A stretch of DNA of 64,000 bases. Source: an uncultured Alphaproteobacteria bacterium. GTDB taxonomy: Bacteria; Pseudomonadota; Alphaproteobacteria; UBA2966. The translations under genes were made by a program, and so were the position numbers. The notes beneath the pieces are model-generated. The model saw only the letters and a list, made by a program, of their open reading frames with translations. It did no database searches and had not been told where the DNA came from. Positions 44,701 to 53,694 of this stretch are shown here, piece after piece. The stretch is from positions 2,688,001 to 2,752,000 of the forward strand of contig OY282368.1 of the NCBI GenBank assembly GCA_958295725.1, given 5' to 3'. Every line of letters starts with the position of its first letter. Position 1 is the stretch's first letter.

Positions 44701-45247
44701 GCAGCTCGGCCTCGTGGCGCCGCGAGTGCAGGCCCGTGATGCCGGCCGCCTCTTCGAGCAGCGCGCGACGTTGCTCGGGCTTCGCGTTGACGACGCTCCC
44801 TATCTCTCCCTGTCCCACCAGGGCCGTGGCATGGGCTCCGGTGGCGAGGTCGGCGAACAGGCGCTGGACGTCGCGGGCGCGGGCGTCGGCGCCGTTGATT
44901 CGGTAATCCGACCCCGCCTCCCGCTCGATGCGCCGCGCGATCTCGATCTCGTCGTTGTCGTTGTACGGCGCGGGCGCGGCGCGGTCGGCGTTGTCCAGTT
45001 GCAGAACGACTTCCGCGATGTTCCGGGCGGGCCGAGCGCTGGCGCCGTTGAAGATGACGTCGTCCATGCCGCTTCCGCGCAACTTCTTGGCGGACGTCTC
45101 GCCCATCACCCAGCGCAGTCCCTCGACGAGGTTGGACTTGCCGCATCCGTTGGGGCCGACGATCCCGGTCAGGCCCGGCTCGATGATCAGTTCGACGGCG
45201 TCCACGAAGGACTTGAAGCCCGACAGCCGCAGACGGTTGAAGTGCAC
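41786..45247 (-). CDS. smc: Chromosome segregation protein SMC
   Basis: An 1153-residue SMC ATPase of normal length. The N-terminal Walker A is GPNGCGKSNLVEGLRWVMGE (residues 31-50). Two long coiled coils, rich in A, E and R, flank a hinge at about 510-640. At the C-terminus come the ABC signature LSGGEQALTALALLFA and the Walker B VLDEVDAPLDDANV. It compacts and segregates chromosomes with ScpA/ScpB. The dsbA-like gene stops 22 bp upstream, an alphaproteobacterial arrangement. The extreme GC and alanine content produces long false frames on the opposite strand. Confidence 0.96.
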   Translation of the reverse strand: MHFNRLRLSGFKSFVDAVELIIEPGLTGIVGPNGCGKSNLVEGLRWVMGETSAKKLRGSGMDDVIFNGASARPARNIAEVVLQLDNADRAAPAPYNDNDEIEIARRIEREAGSDYRINGADARARDVQRLFADLATGAHATALVGQGEIGSVVNAKPEQRRALLEEAAGITGLHSRRHEAELRLRAAETNLERLDDVMGNMDLQLRGLKRQARQATRYRNLSGHIRKAQALLLHLRWMAAEDDRAKARRRLAEAETRVAELAREAARASAAEAGKAETLPPLRQNEAERAARIHRLTSARERLDEEERQALALAEQLRTRLRQIGDDAAREEEHVRDSTGRLESLSLEHEEIETLQDAREDTVALAEERAEMARRILVKREHELELETERVATESARRERLDAERTDLEQRLERSEARRNALEDEREDLRAAGDGDGPNGDSDAELDRLRASVPEARVAADDAEAARSAAQGEQARARDVLQKAEAELARSRAEADALRNLLSVNEDDLWPPLIDSIAVESGYEVALGAALGDDLALSGDDSAPAHWRVLPPLENAPPLPSGVVPLSRNVKAPDALARRLSQIGVVAHQAAGDRLRGELRPGQRLVTRDGALWRWDGFTVRSGASTAATTRLGQRNRLKALEDEIGARAKVVEAARSGFAAARTAEAAATAADREARARLRQILEELRACEESRAASTEARAARESRLATISETVAALDADRETMRERLEDIAAESAALADPEAERGALAALRGDVAGLRQEAGDAAAERRRVEDEAAGRTGRLRAIAEERVYWRQRLRSATSQLEQLATREVEARKTLADAEARPQVLAEQRAGLLETAETAESERREAADLLACAETELAGLSRASRETQTRLAEAREERVRMEGLVSRTEQLMSDISRNMGEVLECTPAEAASVAELPGDRDPPEPEAVEHRLERLKRERENMGPVNLRADAEAEELSERLSTMRGEREDLEAAIARLRQGISSLDREGRERMSAAFEAVDGHFGALFKRLFGGGNARLSLVDSDDPLKAGLEILASPPGKRLQAMSLLSGGEQALTALALLFAVFLTNPTPICVLDEVDAPLDDANVERFLDLVGEIAGSTETRFLVVTHNPISMARMDRLFGVTMAERGVSQLVSVDLVRAQDLRATA

Positions 45248-45269
45248 GGGACGTTCGCCCTTTCTCGCC

Positions 45270-45917
45270 TTATGGAAGCAGCGGGGCGATGATCCGCTCG
45301 ATTTGCTCGAGCGTCAGAACGCCGCGATAGGTTCTCCCGTCGATGACGAAGCTGGGGGTCGAGTCGATCCCGTGGTCCCGCTCGCCGTCGAGGCGGGTCT
45401 GGAGAATGTAGTCGCCCAACGCCTTGTCCTCTCTGCACGCCTCGACATCCCTGGCGCTCAAGCCGCCGAGACGGGCGAGACGGGCCAGGGCCTCGAACGG
45501 GTCTTCCGCCGAATACCAGGCCTGTTGTTTCTTGAAGAACACGTCGATGAACGCGAAATACCGCTTCTCGCCGGCGCAGCGGGCGATGATCGAGGCCCAG
45601 AAGGCGGTTCGTTCGAGCGGAAACTCGCGAAACACCAGCCGCACCTTCCCCGTGTCGATGTACTTCTCCCGCAGAGCGGGCAGCGTTTCCTCGTGGAACG
45701 TGGCGCAATGCGAGCAGGACAGCGAGGCATACTCGACGATCGTGACGGGGGCATCGTCCCGCCCCAGCGCCATTTCCTCCAGCACCGGTCCACTCGGGAC
45801 CGTCTCCCCGGTAGCCAACGCCGGATGGACCGGTTTCGCGATGCCTGCGATCGCCGCCGCGACGAACAGGACAGCCGTCGGACGGAACACTCTCATTAGC
45901 GTCAATTTACTCTCCAT
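45270..45917 (-). CDS. DsbA-family periplasmic thiol:disulfide protein
   Basis: A 215-residue protein. A signal peptide (basic start, hydrophobic AVLFVAAAIAGIA, then a likely cleavage after HPALA) is followed by a thioredoxin fold with the redox motif CSHC (C68/C71 in SLSCSHCATFH) and a cis-proline loop DSTPSFVIDG. It probably oxidises or isomerises disulfides in the periplasm; the CSHC centre is typical of the alphaproteobacterial thioredoxin_4 subgroup. Start choice is between MESKLTL (used) and MRVFRP seven codons later; both keep the signal peptide. Confidence 0.9.
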   Translation of the reverse strand: MESKLTLMRVFRPTAVLFVAAAIAGIAKPVHPALATGETVPSGPVLEEMALGRDDAPVTIVEYASLSCSHCATFHEETLPALREKYIDTGKVRLVFREFPLERTAFWASIIARCAGEKRYFAFIDVFFKKQQAWYSAEDPFEALARLARLGGLSARDVEACREDKALGDYILQTRLDGERDHGIDSTPSFVIDGRTYRGVLTLEQIERIIAPLLP

Positions 45918-46146
45918 GCCACAATATCTGGTACGAGTATAGGAATTCGTCGAACCCCCCACAAGGATGATGACAGGCGCGATGGGGGACGCGCGCCGTG
46001 GCGTCCCGATGTCGCGACGGGCCGTGACGGTTGGGGAGGCCGGCGACGGCGCTCGATGCCGTGACGGCGATGCGGGCTTGACGGCCCGGAGGGGAGACCG
46101 GGGTCTCGCATCCTCCCGGCCGCGCCATTTCCCCGGAGCGCCGCGC

Positions 46147-47430
46147 TCAGGTCTTGCCGGAAACCGATACGCCGTGCGGCGGTGGCGGCGCGGCGGACAT
46201 CGCGGCGTCGCCCACCATGTCGGCGTCGTCCCTCGCGTCTCCGTTCAGCAGCAGGTGCGCGGTGTCCCCCAGCTTGTGAAGACCCGGCGCGCAGAGCTTG
46301 AGACCCGCGGACGTGAATATGTTGACCAGGAAGGTCACGAAGATCATCACCGAGAGGACCTTGGCGTCGAACGCGCCGACCTGGAACCCGAGGGCCGCGA
46401 TGACGTAGGCCATCTCCGCGCGTCCGCACATGCCCACGCCGACGGAGAACGATTCGAGCCAGCTGAAGTTCAACAGTCGCGCCATGCCGCTGGCGCTGAC
46501 GATCTGGCCGACCAGGAGCACGGTCGTCAGCACCAGCACGAACGCCAGGCTTTCGCCTCTCAGCGCGTCGAAGGTTATGTGGAAACCGAGGGAGATGAAG
46601 AAGATCGGACCCAGGAACGAATAGGCGATTCCCTCGAGACGATCGGTGACTTTCTGCACGAGTTCGGCGCTCGCGACCTTTTCTTCGAAGAACAGGCCCG
46701 CGAGGTAGGCGCCGAGGATGATGTGGAGGCCGATAGCCTCCGCGACCAGCCCGTAGGCGAGCCCCAGCACCAGCACGAAGGTGAACCCGTGCCCGTCCCG
46801 ATTGCGGAACGGATGCTTGAGCAGCGGGAAACCCCAGTAGCCGATGGCGAGGCCCCCGCCGAAGAACAGCATGACCTTGATCGTGATCCAGCCCAGCGCC
46901 GTGGCGTCGACGTCGCCGTGCTGGATGATGCCGAGCGCGAGACTGAAGGCGACCAGCGCCATGAGGTCGTCGATGACGCAGGAGGCGACGACGACCCGGG
47001 CCACGCGCGTGTTCTGCAGTCCGAGGTCGTAGAGGATCTTGAGGGTGATGACGACGGCCGTCGCGGTCATCGTGAGGCCGACGAACACGGCCGGCACGAC
47101 GTCGAGGCCGAACGCGAGCGCGACGCCGAAACTGACGCTGAAGGGAACGAGCGCTCCGACTATCGCGACTCCCATCGACTTCTTCAGGGCGGCGAAGAAC
47201 TCCCGCGGCGACGTTTCGACGCCCGTATGGAGAAGCAGGAAGAAAATCCCGAGATTGGCGAGGATCTCGATGATCTCGTTCGGTTCCACCCAGCCGAGAA
47301 CGGCGGGACCCAACAGGACTCCCATGATGAGCTCGCCCATGATGGTCGGCAGACCGACGCGCCGGAAGACGACGGCGACCGACCAGATCACCACCAGCAG
47401 AATCAGGAGATCCCGAAAGACATGGTCCAT
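46147..47430 (-). CDS. Cation:proton antiporter (Na+/H+ exchanger family, KefB-like membrane part)
   Basis: A 427-residue membrane protein with about 12-13 helices. VGLPTIMGELIMGVLLGPAV is the family's opening, and VASCVIDDLMALVAFS holds the ion-binding aspartate pair typical of CPA2 antiporters. No C-terminal TrkA-N regulatory domain follows; the protein ends in a short hydrophilic tail. It exchanges K+ or Na+ for H+ across the inner membrane. The start MDHVFRDLL is chosen; the frame is open for 142 more codons, but that part is antisense-like. It diverges from the MscS gene. Confidence 0.9.
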   Translation of the reverse strand: MDHVFRDLLILLVVIWSVAVVFRRVGLPTIMGELIMGVLLGPAVLGWVEPNEIIEILANLGIFFLLLHTGVETSPREFFAALKKSMGVAIVGALVPFSVSFGVALAFGLDVVPAVFVGLTMTATAVVITLKILYDLGLQNTRVARVVVASCVIDDLMALVAFSLALGIIQHGDVDATALGWITIKVMLFFGGGLAIGYWGFPLLKHPFRNRDGHGFTFVLVLGLAYGLVAEAIGLHIILGAYLAGLFFEEKVASAELVQKVTDRLEGIAYSFLGPIFFISLGFHITFDALRGESLAFVLVLTTVLLVGQIVSASGMARLLNFSWLESFSVGVGMCGRAEMAYVIAALGFQVGAFDAKVLSVMIFVTFLVNIFTSAGLKLCAPGLHKLGDTAHLLLNGDARDDADMVGDAAMSAAPPPPHGVSVSGKT

Positions 47431-47707
47431 GAGCAACCCGTAGCGGAGCACCGGGCGCCGGTCCGAAGGATCGGACGCCGGGCTAATTCGTTGACGAGTG
47501 TGACGAGATGACGGGGAACCTTCCGAAGGAAGGGGAAACCATAGCGCACCGAATCGCGAATGCGAACACCCTTGCGGCACGGTCGGCGATCCCGACCGCG
47601 GCCATGAATCGAGCCGAAAGACGCGCGGGAAGCGCGTGGGCCGGTGCCGGGCCGGGCGCTCTTCGTGTACCGTGGCCTCGCCGACGACAGACAGCCGAAC
47701 GAGACGC

Positions 47708-49963
47708 ATGAACGAGATGGACCGTCCGTCGCGACCGTTGCGGCGCATCGCCGTTCTGTTCGGAATCGCGTGGTTCTGCGCGTTCCAGCCGTGGACGTCG
47801 GCCCCCGCCGGCGCGCAGGCCGACGACGTGACGGCCGAGGAGCTTTCGGCCGTCATAGAGACGCTCGAGGACGATGCCGCGCGGTCGCGGTTCCTTGAGC
47901 GCCTGAAGACCCTGCGCGCCGTCCATCCGGACTTCGATCCCGAAGCCGCGCCGCCGTCGGTCGGGTCGGCGGCGAGTCCTTTGCTGTCCGCCGTCGCCGG
48001 GAAAGTCGCCGTCCTCGGCGCCCAGTTCGGGGCGCTCGCCGGACTCGTCGGCGACCCGCGTCGGGCGGGCGGATGGATCGTGAATCAGGCCCGAGACCCC
48101 GAGCGTCGTCGGATCTGGACCGACCTCCTGCTCCACCTGGGTATCGCCGTGCTGGCGGGCGCGTCGGGCGCATGGCTCGCGCACCGGGCGCTGGCGCGGT
48201 CCCGCGCGGCGGTCGAACGGCGCGAGGCGTCCCCGCTGGGCGTCAGGGCGGCGTCGCTGACGGTCCGAACCGTCCTGGATTTCCTGACCGTGGCCGCTTT
48301 CGGCGTAACCGCCTGCCTGACGGTCGTCGTGACCGGCCCCGACCCGGTGACCCAGGTCGCGGTCATCGCCCTCCTGAACGCGGTCGTCGTCTCGCGCGGG
48401 ATCGTCGTCGTCCTGCGGATGTTGTTCGCGCCGCTGGCTCCATCGCTTCGGCTCATCGACATCGGCGACGAGACGGCGGTGTACGCGTACGTGTGGTTGA
48501 AGCGCCTGGTGAACGTGCCCGTCGGCGGGTTCTTCCTGCTTCAGGCCGCGGTCGCGCTGGGCCTGCCCGCGGCGGTCTACGCGGGCACGTTGAAACTGGT
48601 CGGCCTGTTGGAAGCGGTCCTGCTCGTCGTGCTGGTGCTGCAGATGCGCGAGGCGGTCGCCAACGCGCTGGGTCCGGACGGGGCGTCCCGGTCGCCCACG
48701 GCGCGCGCCTGGGACGGGTTGCGGAGCCGCGTCGCCGAGGTCTGGCATGTCCCATGCGCCCTCTACATCGCGGGCGTGTACCTGATCTGGGCGCTCGAAG
48801 TTCCGGGGGGGTTCGTTTTCGTCGCCAGGGCGACGGCCGTGACCGTGGCGATCCTGATACTCGCGCGGCTGGCGAACGGCGTCGCCCATCGAGGCGTGCG
48901 CCGGTTGTTCCGGGTGTCCGGAGACATACGCCGACGGCATCCCCAGGTCGAGCGGCGCGCCAACCGTTATGTCCTGTTGGTCCGCCGGTTCTGCGCCATC
49001 GCCATCCACGCGGTCGCGGCGCTCCTGATCCTGCAAGGTTGGAATCTCGATATCCTGGCCTGGCTTCTGGGCGAGTCGGGGCGGTTCATCGTCACGCGAG
49101 CCTTCGGCATCGCGCTGGTTCTTCTGGTGGGATTGGCCGTCTGGGAACTGGCCAACCTGCTCATCTCGATCTACCTGGAACGGGCCGACGACGAGGACTC
49201 GCAGGTCACGGCCGGCGCGCGCGTCAGGACGCTGCTGCCGCTGGCGAGAAACGCCTTGCTGATCGCCGTGCTTTCGGTGACGACGCTGACCGTGCTATCG
49301 GAACTGGGTGTCGATATCGGCCCGCTTCTCGCCGGCGCCGGCGTCGTGGGACTCGCCATCGGCTTCGGCGCCCAGACCTTGGTCAAGGATATCATCACGG
49401 GCGCCTTCATCCTGTTCGAGGACCAGATCGCGGTGGGCGACGTCGTGAGTGTCGGCGGTTACACCGGCGCCGTCGAGGGGCTCACGGTCCGCACGATACG
49501 CCTCCGGGATCTACAGGGCCGCGTTTATGTCGTGCCCTTCAGCGCGGTCACCGACGTCACCAACTTCACGAAGGAGTTCTCGTATGCCCTCATCGACGCC
49601 GGCGTCGCCTACCGGGAGGATACGGACGAGGTCACGCGGCTTCTCGAGGAGATCGGCGCGGAGCTCCGGGAAGATCCGGAATTCGCCGCCGATCTGCCCG
49701 AGCCTCTCGAGGTCATGGGCGTGCAGGCGCTCGCGGACTCCGCGGTCGTCGTTCGCGTGCGCCTCAAGACGAGCCCGGGACGGCAATGGGCGATCTCGCG
49801 AGAGTTCAATCGGCGGATGAAACGCAAGTTCGACGACCACGGAATAGAGATCCCCTTCCCGCACCAGACCGTCTATTTCGGAGAAGACAAGGAGGGACAG
49901 GCACCGCCGCTGCGCCTCGGTCGGCATCGGCAGGCCCATCGGCCGGACGACGCGGACCCGTGA
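47708..49963 (+). CDS. Mechanosensitive ion channel, MscS family (large, multi-helix)
   Basis: A 751-residue protein. A signal peptide (IAVLFGIAWFCAFQPWTSAPAGA) and a periplasmic helical region are followed by about 8-10 transmembrane helices. The MscS core starts near residue 555: LLAGAGVVGLAIGFGAQTLVKDIITG is the pore helix and ILFEDQIAVGDVV the beta-domain start, followed by a cytosolic domain with VYVVPFSAVTDVTNFTKEFSYA. It resembles YbiO/YnaI-type large MscS proteins. It releases solutes at high membrane tension. ATG at 47708 (MNEM) or 47717 (MDRP). Confidence 0.92.
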   Translation: MNEMDRPSRPLRRIAVLFGIAWFCAFQPWTSAPAGAQADDVTAEELSAVIETLEDDAARSRFLERLKTLRAVHPDFDPEAAPPSVGSAASPLLSAVAGKVAVLGAQFGALAGLVGDPRRAGGWIVNQARDPERRRIWTDLLLHLGIAVLAGASGAWLAHRALARSRAAVERREASPLGVRAASLTVRTVLDFLTVAAFGVTACLTVVVTGPDPVTQVAVIALLNAVVVSRGIVVVLRMLFAPLAPSLRLIDIGDETAVYAYVWLKRLVNVPVGGFFLLQAAVALGLPAAVYAGTLKLVGLLEAVLLVVLVLQMREAVANALGPDGASRSPTARAWDGLRSRVAEVWHVPCALYIAGVYLIWALEVPGGFVFVARATAVTVAILILARLANGVAHRGVRRLFRVSGDIRRRHPQVERRANRYVLLVRRFCAIAIHAVAALLILQGWNLDILAWLLGESGRFIVTRAFGIALVLLVGLAVWELANLLISIYLERADDEDSQVTAGARVRTLLPLARNALLIAVLSVTTLTVLSELGVDIGPLLAGAGVVGLAIGFGAQTLVKDIITGAFILFEDQIAVGDVVSVGGYTGAVEGLTVRTIRLRDLQGRVYVVPFSAVTDVTNFTKEFSYALIDAGVAYREDTDEVTRLLEEIGAELREDPEFAADLPEPLEVMGVQALADSAVVVRVRLKTSPGRQWAISREFNRRMKRKFDDHGIEIPFPHQTVYFGEDKEGQAPPLRLGRHRQAHRPDDADP

Positions 49964-50007
49964 GGTCGCGTTCCTCGCATGGGTTCCCGGTAAGGCGTCC
50001 ATGTAAG

Positions 50008-50232
50008 ATGGCGCCGATGCGCGAGTTCGACGATTCGGCCTTCAAGCGCCGGTTCGACCCCAAGCGGACGGTGGAGGACCTGCTGCGCGGTTTCGCGGAG
50101 CGCGGCGAGCGTGACGCGCCCACGCGGGGCGCTTCCGCGTTGACACCACGGGGTGCGTCGCCATACTCCGCGCCTTTCTCCGCCCGGCGTCCGAACGTGT
50201 TCGCGCGCCCGACGCGCAGGCCAGGACCATGA
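50008..50232 (+). pseudogene. N-terminal fragment resembling Rpn-family (PD-(D/E)XK) recombination-promoting nuclease
   Basis: A frame of 74 codons begins MAPMREFDDSAFKRRF and continues TVEDLLRGFAERGE. This is like the start of Rpn/transposase_31 proteins (…FKxxFxxPxxxxDLLRGF…). After about 35 codons the sequence becomes low-complexity and ends in a TGA that overlaps the argD ATG. The nuclease core is absent. It is probably a gene remnant on which the argD promoter now lies; a small functional protein cannot be ruled out. Confidence 0.45.
50140..50167 (+). promoter_or_regulatory. Probable sigma-70-type promoter of argD
   Basis: A perfect TTGACA at 50140-50145, a 16-bp spacer, and CATACT at 50162-50167, about 60 bp before the argD ATG. 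Confidence 0.5.
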
Positions 50233-51401
50233 ACGCACCGCTTTACCCGACCTACGCCCGCTACGACATCGCTTTCGAGCGGGGCGAGGGAGCTTATCTG
50301 TTCGACACCGACGGGCGGCGGTATCTCGATTTCGCCACGGGGATCGCCGTCAACGCTCTCGGCCATTGCCACCCGAAAATGGTGGAGGCCGTGAAACGCC
50401 AGGCCGGGAGGCTCTGGCACGTGTCCAACCTCTACCGTATTCCGGAACAGGAGCGCGTGGCCGCGCAGCTGACGGAGAACTCTTTCGCGGACGCCGTGTT
50501 CTTCTGCAATTCCGGCGCCGAGGCCGTGGAGACGGGCCTCAAGACCGTTCGCCGGTTCCATCACGGGGAAGGCGATCCGCGGCGTTGGCGGGTCGTCACG
50601 GTGGAGGGCGCGTTTCACGGACGCACGCTGGCGGAGCTCGCCGCCGGTCGCCAGGAGAAGCATCTCGCCGGATTCGGCCCGTCGGTCGACGGCTTCGACC
50701 AGGTTCCGTTCGGGGATCCGGAAGCGATGAAACGGGCCGTTACGGACGAGACGGCGGCGATACTCGTCGAACCCGTGCAAGGCGAGGGCGGCGTTCGTCC
50801 AATGCCTCCGGGTTACCTCCGGGCGCTTCGTGGAATCGCGGATGCCGCGGGAGTCCTCCTGTTCTACGACGAGGTCCAGACGGGAATGGGGCGCACGGGC
50901 AAGCTCTTCGCGCACCAATGGGACGATGTCGCCCCCGACGTCATGGCCATCGCGAAGGGCTTGGCGGGCGGGTTCCCGGTCGGCGCCTGTCTCGCCTCCG
51001 CGAAGGTGGCCGGCGCCATGACGGCGGGCAGTCACGGATCGACCTTCGGGGGCAATCCGCTCGCCATGGCGGCGGCGGGCGCGGTGCTGGACGTCGTGCT
51101 GGGGGACGGTTTCCTCGACAACGCGCGGCGTATCGCCGACCTCCTGAACCGGAAGCTGGGTTCCGTCGCGGCGGCCCATCCCGGGATCGTGGAGGAGGTG
51201 CGCGGCCTGGGCTTGCTGATCGGGCTGAAATGCGCCGTCCCGGCCGGCGGGGTGGTCGATGCGCTGCGGGACGACGGTCTGTTGACCGTGCCGGCCGCCG
51301 ACAACGTGGTTCGCTTCCTGCCTCCTCTTATCGCCGACGAGGGTCATGCCGACGACGCGGCGCGGATACTCGACGGTGTGTGCCGGCGCCTCGGAGGGTG
51401 A
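50229..51401 (+). CDS. argD: Acetylornithine/succinylornithine aminotransferase
   Basis: A 390-residue class III PLP aminotransferase. FCNSGAEAVETGLKTVRRF binds the cofactor phosphate. VEGAFHGRT, LVEPVQGEGG, LFYDEVQTGMGRTG (the aspartate that contacts PLP) and the lysine in MAIAKGLAGGFPVGA are all present, followed by GSHGSTFGGNPLA. It converts N-acetylglutamate semialdehyde to N-acetylornithine in arginine synthesis. argF follows 18 bp downstream, the standard argD-argF unit. Confidence 0.95.
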   Translation: MNAPLYPTYARYDIAFERGEGAYLFDTDGRRYLDFATGIAVNALGHCHPKMVEAVKRQAGRLWHVSNLYRIPEQERVAAQLTENSFADAVFFCNSGAEAVETGLKTVRRFHHGEGDPRRWRVVTVEGAFHGRTLAELAAGRQEKHLAGFGPSVDGFDQVPFGDPEAMKRAVTDETAAILVEPVQGEGGVRPMPPGYLRALRGIADAAGVLLFYDEVQTGMGRTGKLFAHQWDDVAPDVMAIAKGLAGGFPVGACLASAKVAGAMTAGSHGSTFGGNPLAMAAAGAVLDVVLGDGFLDNARRIADLLNRKLGSVAAAHPGIVEEVRGLGLLIGLKCAVPAGGVVDALRDDGLLTVPAADNVVRFLPPLIADEGHADDAARILDGVCRRLGG

Positions 51402-51419
51402 CGAACCCCGGCGCGCGCC

Positions 51420-52373
51420 ATGGATACGCCACGGCACTTCCTCGATATCGACGTCGTCGACGCGTCGGACCTGAGAGCGATCCTCGACGATTCGCTGCGC
51501 ATGAAGGCCGCGCGGCGGGGAGTCGGCCGGGCCGGGCCGGACGACCGTGCGCCCTGCGCCGGCCGCCTGCTCGCCATGATCTTCGAGAAGGCCTCGACGC
51601 GAACGCGCGTCTCGTTCGACGTGGCGATGCGGCAACTCGGAGGCGAGAGCCTTCTCCTGCGCGGCGAGGAAATGCAGCTGGGCCGCGGCGAGACGATCGG
51701 CGACACCGCCCGCGTGCTGTCGAAATACGTCGACGCCATCATGATCCGCACATCGGCGCACGAGAATCTGCTCGAGATGGCGGCCCACGCGACGGTGCCC
51801 GTCATCAACGGACTCACCGACCGCACCCATCCCTGCCAGGTGATGGCCGACGTCATGACGTTCGAGGAACATCGCGGACCGCTGGCCGGAAAGGCCGTGG
51901 CCTGGTGCGGGGACGGAAACAACATGGCGACCACATGGATGCACGCCTCGGCGAGCTTCGACTTCGAGCTGAGGCTGGCATGTCCCCCGGAGCTGGCGCC
52001 ATCGCCGTCCGAACTCGAATCGGCGACGGGGAGGGGCGGGCGCATACGGGTCGCGCGGGACCCCGAGGAGGCCGTGGAGGGCGCGGACTGCGTCGTCACC
52101 GACGCCTGGGTGTCGATGGGCGACGACGAACCGGAGCGCCGACGCGAGCTGCTCGCGCCCTATCGCGTGGACGAGCGGTTGATGAGCCGCGCCCGCGCGG
52201 ACGCGGTGTTCATGCACTGCCTGCCCGCGCATCGCGGCGAGGAGGTGACGGACGCGGTCATCGACGGCCCGCGGTCGGTCGTCTGGGACGAGGCCGAAAA
52301 CCGCCTGCATGTCCAGAAGGGCATCCTCGCCTGGTGCCTGTCCCGGCCCCGGCGCCCGGAACCGACACGATAA
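51420..52373 (+). CDS. argF: Ornithine carbamoyltransferase
   Basis: A 317-residue enzyme. The carbamoyl-phosphate site [22 protein letters not shown], the HPCQ motif in [15 protein letters not shown], and the ornithine site [11 protein letters not shown] are all present. DAWVSMGDD precedes the last. It transfers the carbamoyl group to ornithine to make citrulline. It is in an operon with argD and faces argE, which reads convergently 21 bp away. Confidence 0.96.
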   Translation: MDTPRHFLDIDVVDASDLRAILDDSLRMKAARRGVGRAGPDDRAPCAGRLLAMIFEKASTRTRVSFDVAMRQLGGESLLLRGEEMQLGRGETIGDTARVLSKYVDAIMIRTSAHENLLEMAAHATVPVINGLTDRTHPCQVMADVMTFEEHRGPLAGKAVAWCGDGNNMATTWMHASASFDFELRLACPPELAPSPSELESATGRGGRIRVARDPEEAVEGADCVVTDAWVSMGDDEPERRRELLAPYRVDERLMSRARADAVFMHCLPAHRGEEVTDAVIDGPRSVVWDEAENRLHVQKGILAWCLSRPRRPEPTR

Positions 52374-52394
52374 GCGTCCGGCGCCCGCGTCCCG

Positions 52395-53561
52395 TCATTC
52401 CCCGGCGACGTGATCGAGGACCCGGCGCAGGAAATCGACGCAGGCCTCGATCTGCTCGACGGCGATGAATTCGTTCGGCCGATGCGCCTGCATGATGTCG
52501 CCGGGGCCGCAAACGACGGCGGGGATGCCCGCCTCGCGAAACACGCCGGCCTCGGTCGCGTAGGAAACGGCGAAGGTCCGGTTCGCGCCGGCGAGAGCCA
52601 TCATCAGCGTCTCGACGGACGAGTCGTTCTCCGGAACCAGCGGCGGGACCCGCGCCAGCGCGGCGGTCTCGATCGACGTCTCGTCGTGGATCCGGCGCAG
52701 GCGGGGCAGGACGTCGGCCTCCGCGTATTCGGTGAAGCGGTCGATGATCTCGTTTCCGTCGGCGTCGGGGAGGGGCCGGTATTCCCATGTGAAACTACAG
52801 TGCCGGGGAATGATGTTGAGGGCCGTCCCTCCCGAGATCGGCCCCACGCTGACGCTCGTGAAGGGCGGGTCGAAGCGGGAGTCCGGGTCGGCGGCGGCCT
52901 TCTCGTCCTCGGCCAGCCGCGACAGGAAGGCGATCAGGTCGGCGGCGGCCATCACGGCGTTGACGCCCTTGTGCGTGGCGCTCGAATGCGCCTCCAGTCC
53001 GGTCACGGTCGTGCGGAAGGCGCGGATGCCCTTGTGCGCGTTGACGACCCGCATACCGGTCGGTTCGCCGACGATGACGGCCCTGGGAGTCAGGCCGGGC
53101 ACGGCGATACGGGGAATCATCCCGTGGATCCCGATGCAGCCCACTTCCTCGTCATGGGAGAACGCGATGTGAAGCGGCGCCGCGAGCGTCCGCGACAGGA
53201 ACTCGGGAACCATCGCCAACACGGTGGCGCAAAAGCCCTTCATGTCGGCGGTGCCGCGACCGAAGAGCTTGCCGTCCGATCGCGCGAGGGCGAAGGGGTC
53301 CGTGCGCCAGTCCTGGCCGTCCACCGGCACGACATCGGTATGGCCCGACAGCACGATGCCGCCGTCCCGCTCGGGGCCGATCGTCGCCAGGAGGTTCGCC
53401 TTCGTTCCCGTGTCGTCGTGGATCACCGCCGCGTCGACGCCGTGTCCGGCGAGATGGTCGGCGACGAACCGGATCAGCTCCAGGTTCGAGTTGCGGCTCG
53501 TCGTGTCGAACGCGACGAGCTTCCCGAGGAGATCCACCGCCGAAGGTACGGGGTCCGACAT
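52395..53561 (-). CDS. argE: Acetylornithine deacetylase (M20 peptidase family)
   Basis: A 388-residue metallohydrolase. SGHTDVVPVDGQDW carries the first zinc ligand and the catalytic aspartate, GRGTADMKGF the bridging aspartate, and SHDEEVGCIG the general-base glutamate and next ligand. A dimerisation domain follows (NAHKGIRAFRTTVTG). It removes the acetyl group from N-acetylornithine; with argD and argF next to it this is the linear arginine route. The ATG at MSDPVPS follows a strong GGAGGAG site. Confidence 0.92.
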   Translation of the reverse strand: MSDPVPSAVDLLGKLVAFDTTSRNSNLELIRFVADHLAGHGVDAAVIHDDTGTKANLLATIGPERDGGIVLSGHTDVVPVDGQDWRTDPFALARSDGKLFGRGTADMKGFCATVLAMVPEFLSRTLAAPLHIAFSHDEEVGCIGIHGMIPRIAVPGLTPRAVIVGEPTGMRVVNAHKGIRAFRTTVTGLEAHSSATHKGVNAVMAAADLIAFLSRLAEDEKAAADPDSRFDPPFTSVSVGPISGGTALNIIPRHCSFTWEYRPLPDADGNEIIDRFTEYAEADVLPRLRRIHDETSIETAALARVPPLVPENDSSVETLMMALAGANRTFAVSYATEAGVFREAGIPAVVCGPGDIMQAHRPNEFIAVEQIEACVDFLRRVLDHVAGE

Positions 53562-53694
53562 GCGACTCCTCCAAAGCACGGACGGGGCCGCGCCCGCCGA
53601 TTCGCGCGGGGCGGCCGGAAGACGCACGATAGCGCCGTTTTCGCCGGGGCGTCCACCGGCGCGGGATCGGCGCGGCGGGCCGGTCGAGGCGGCG

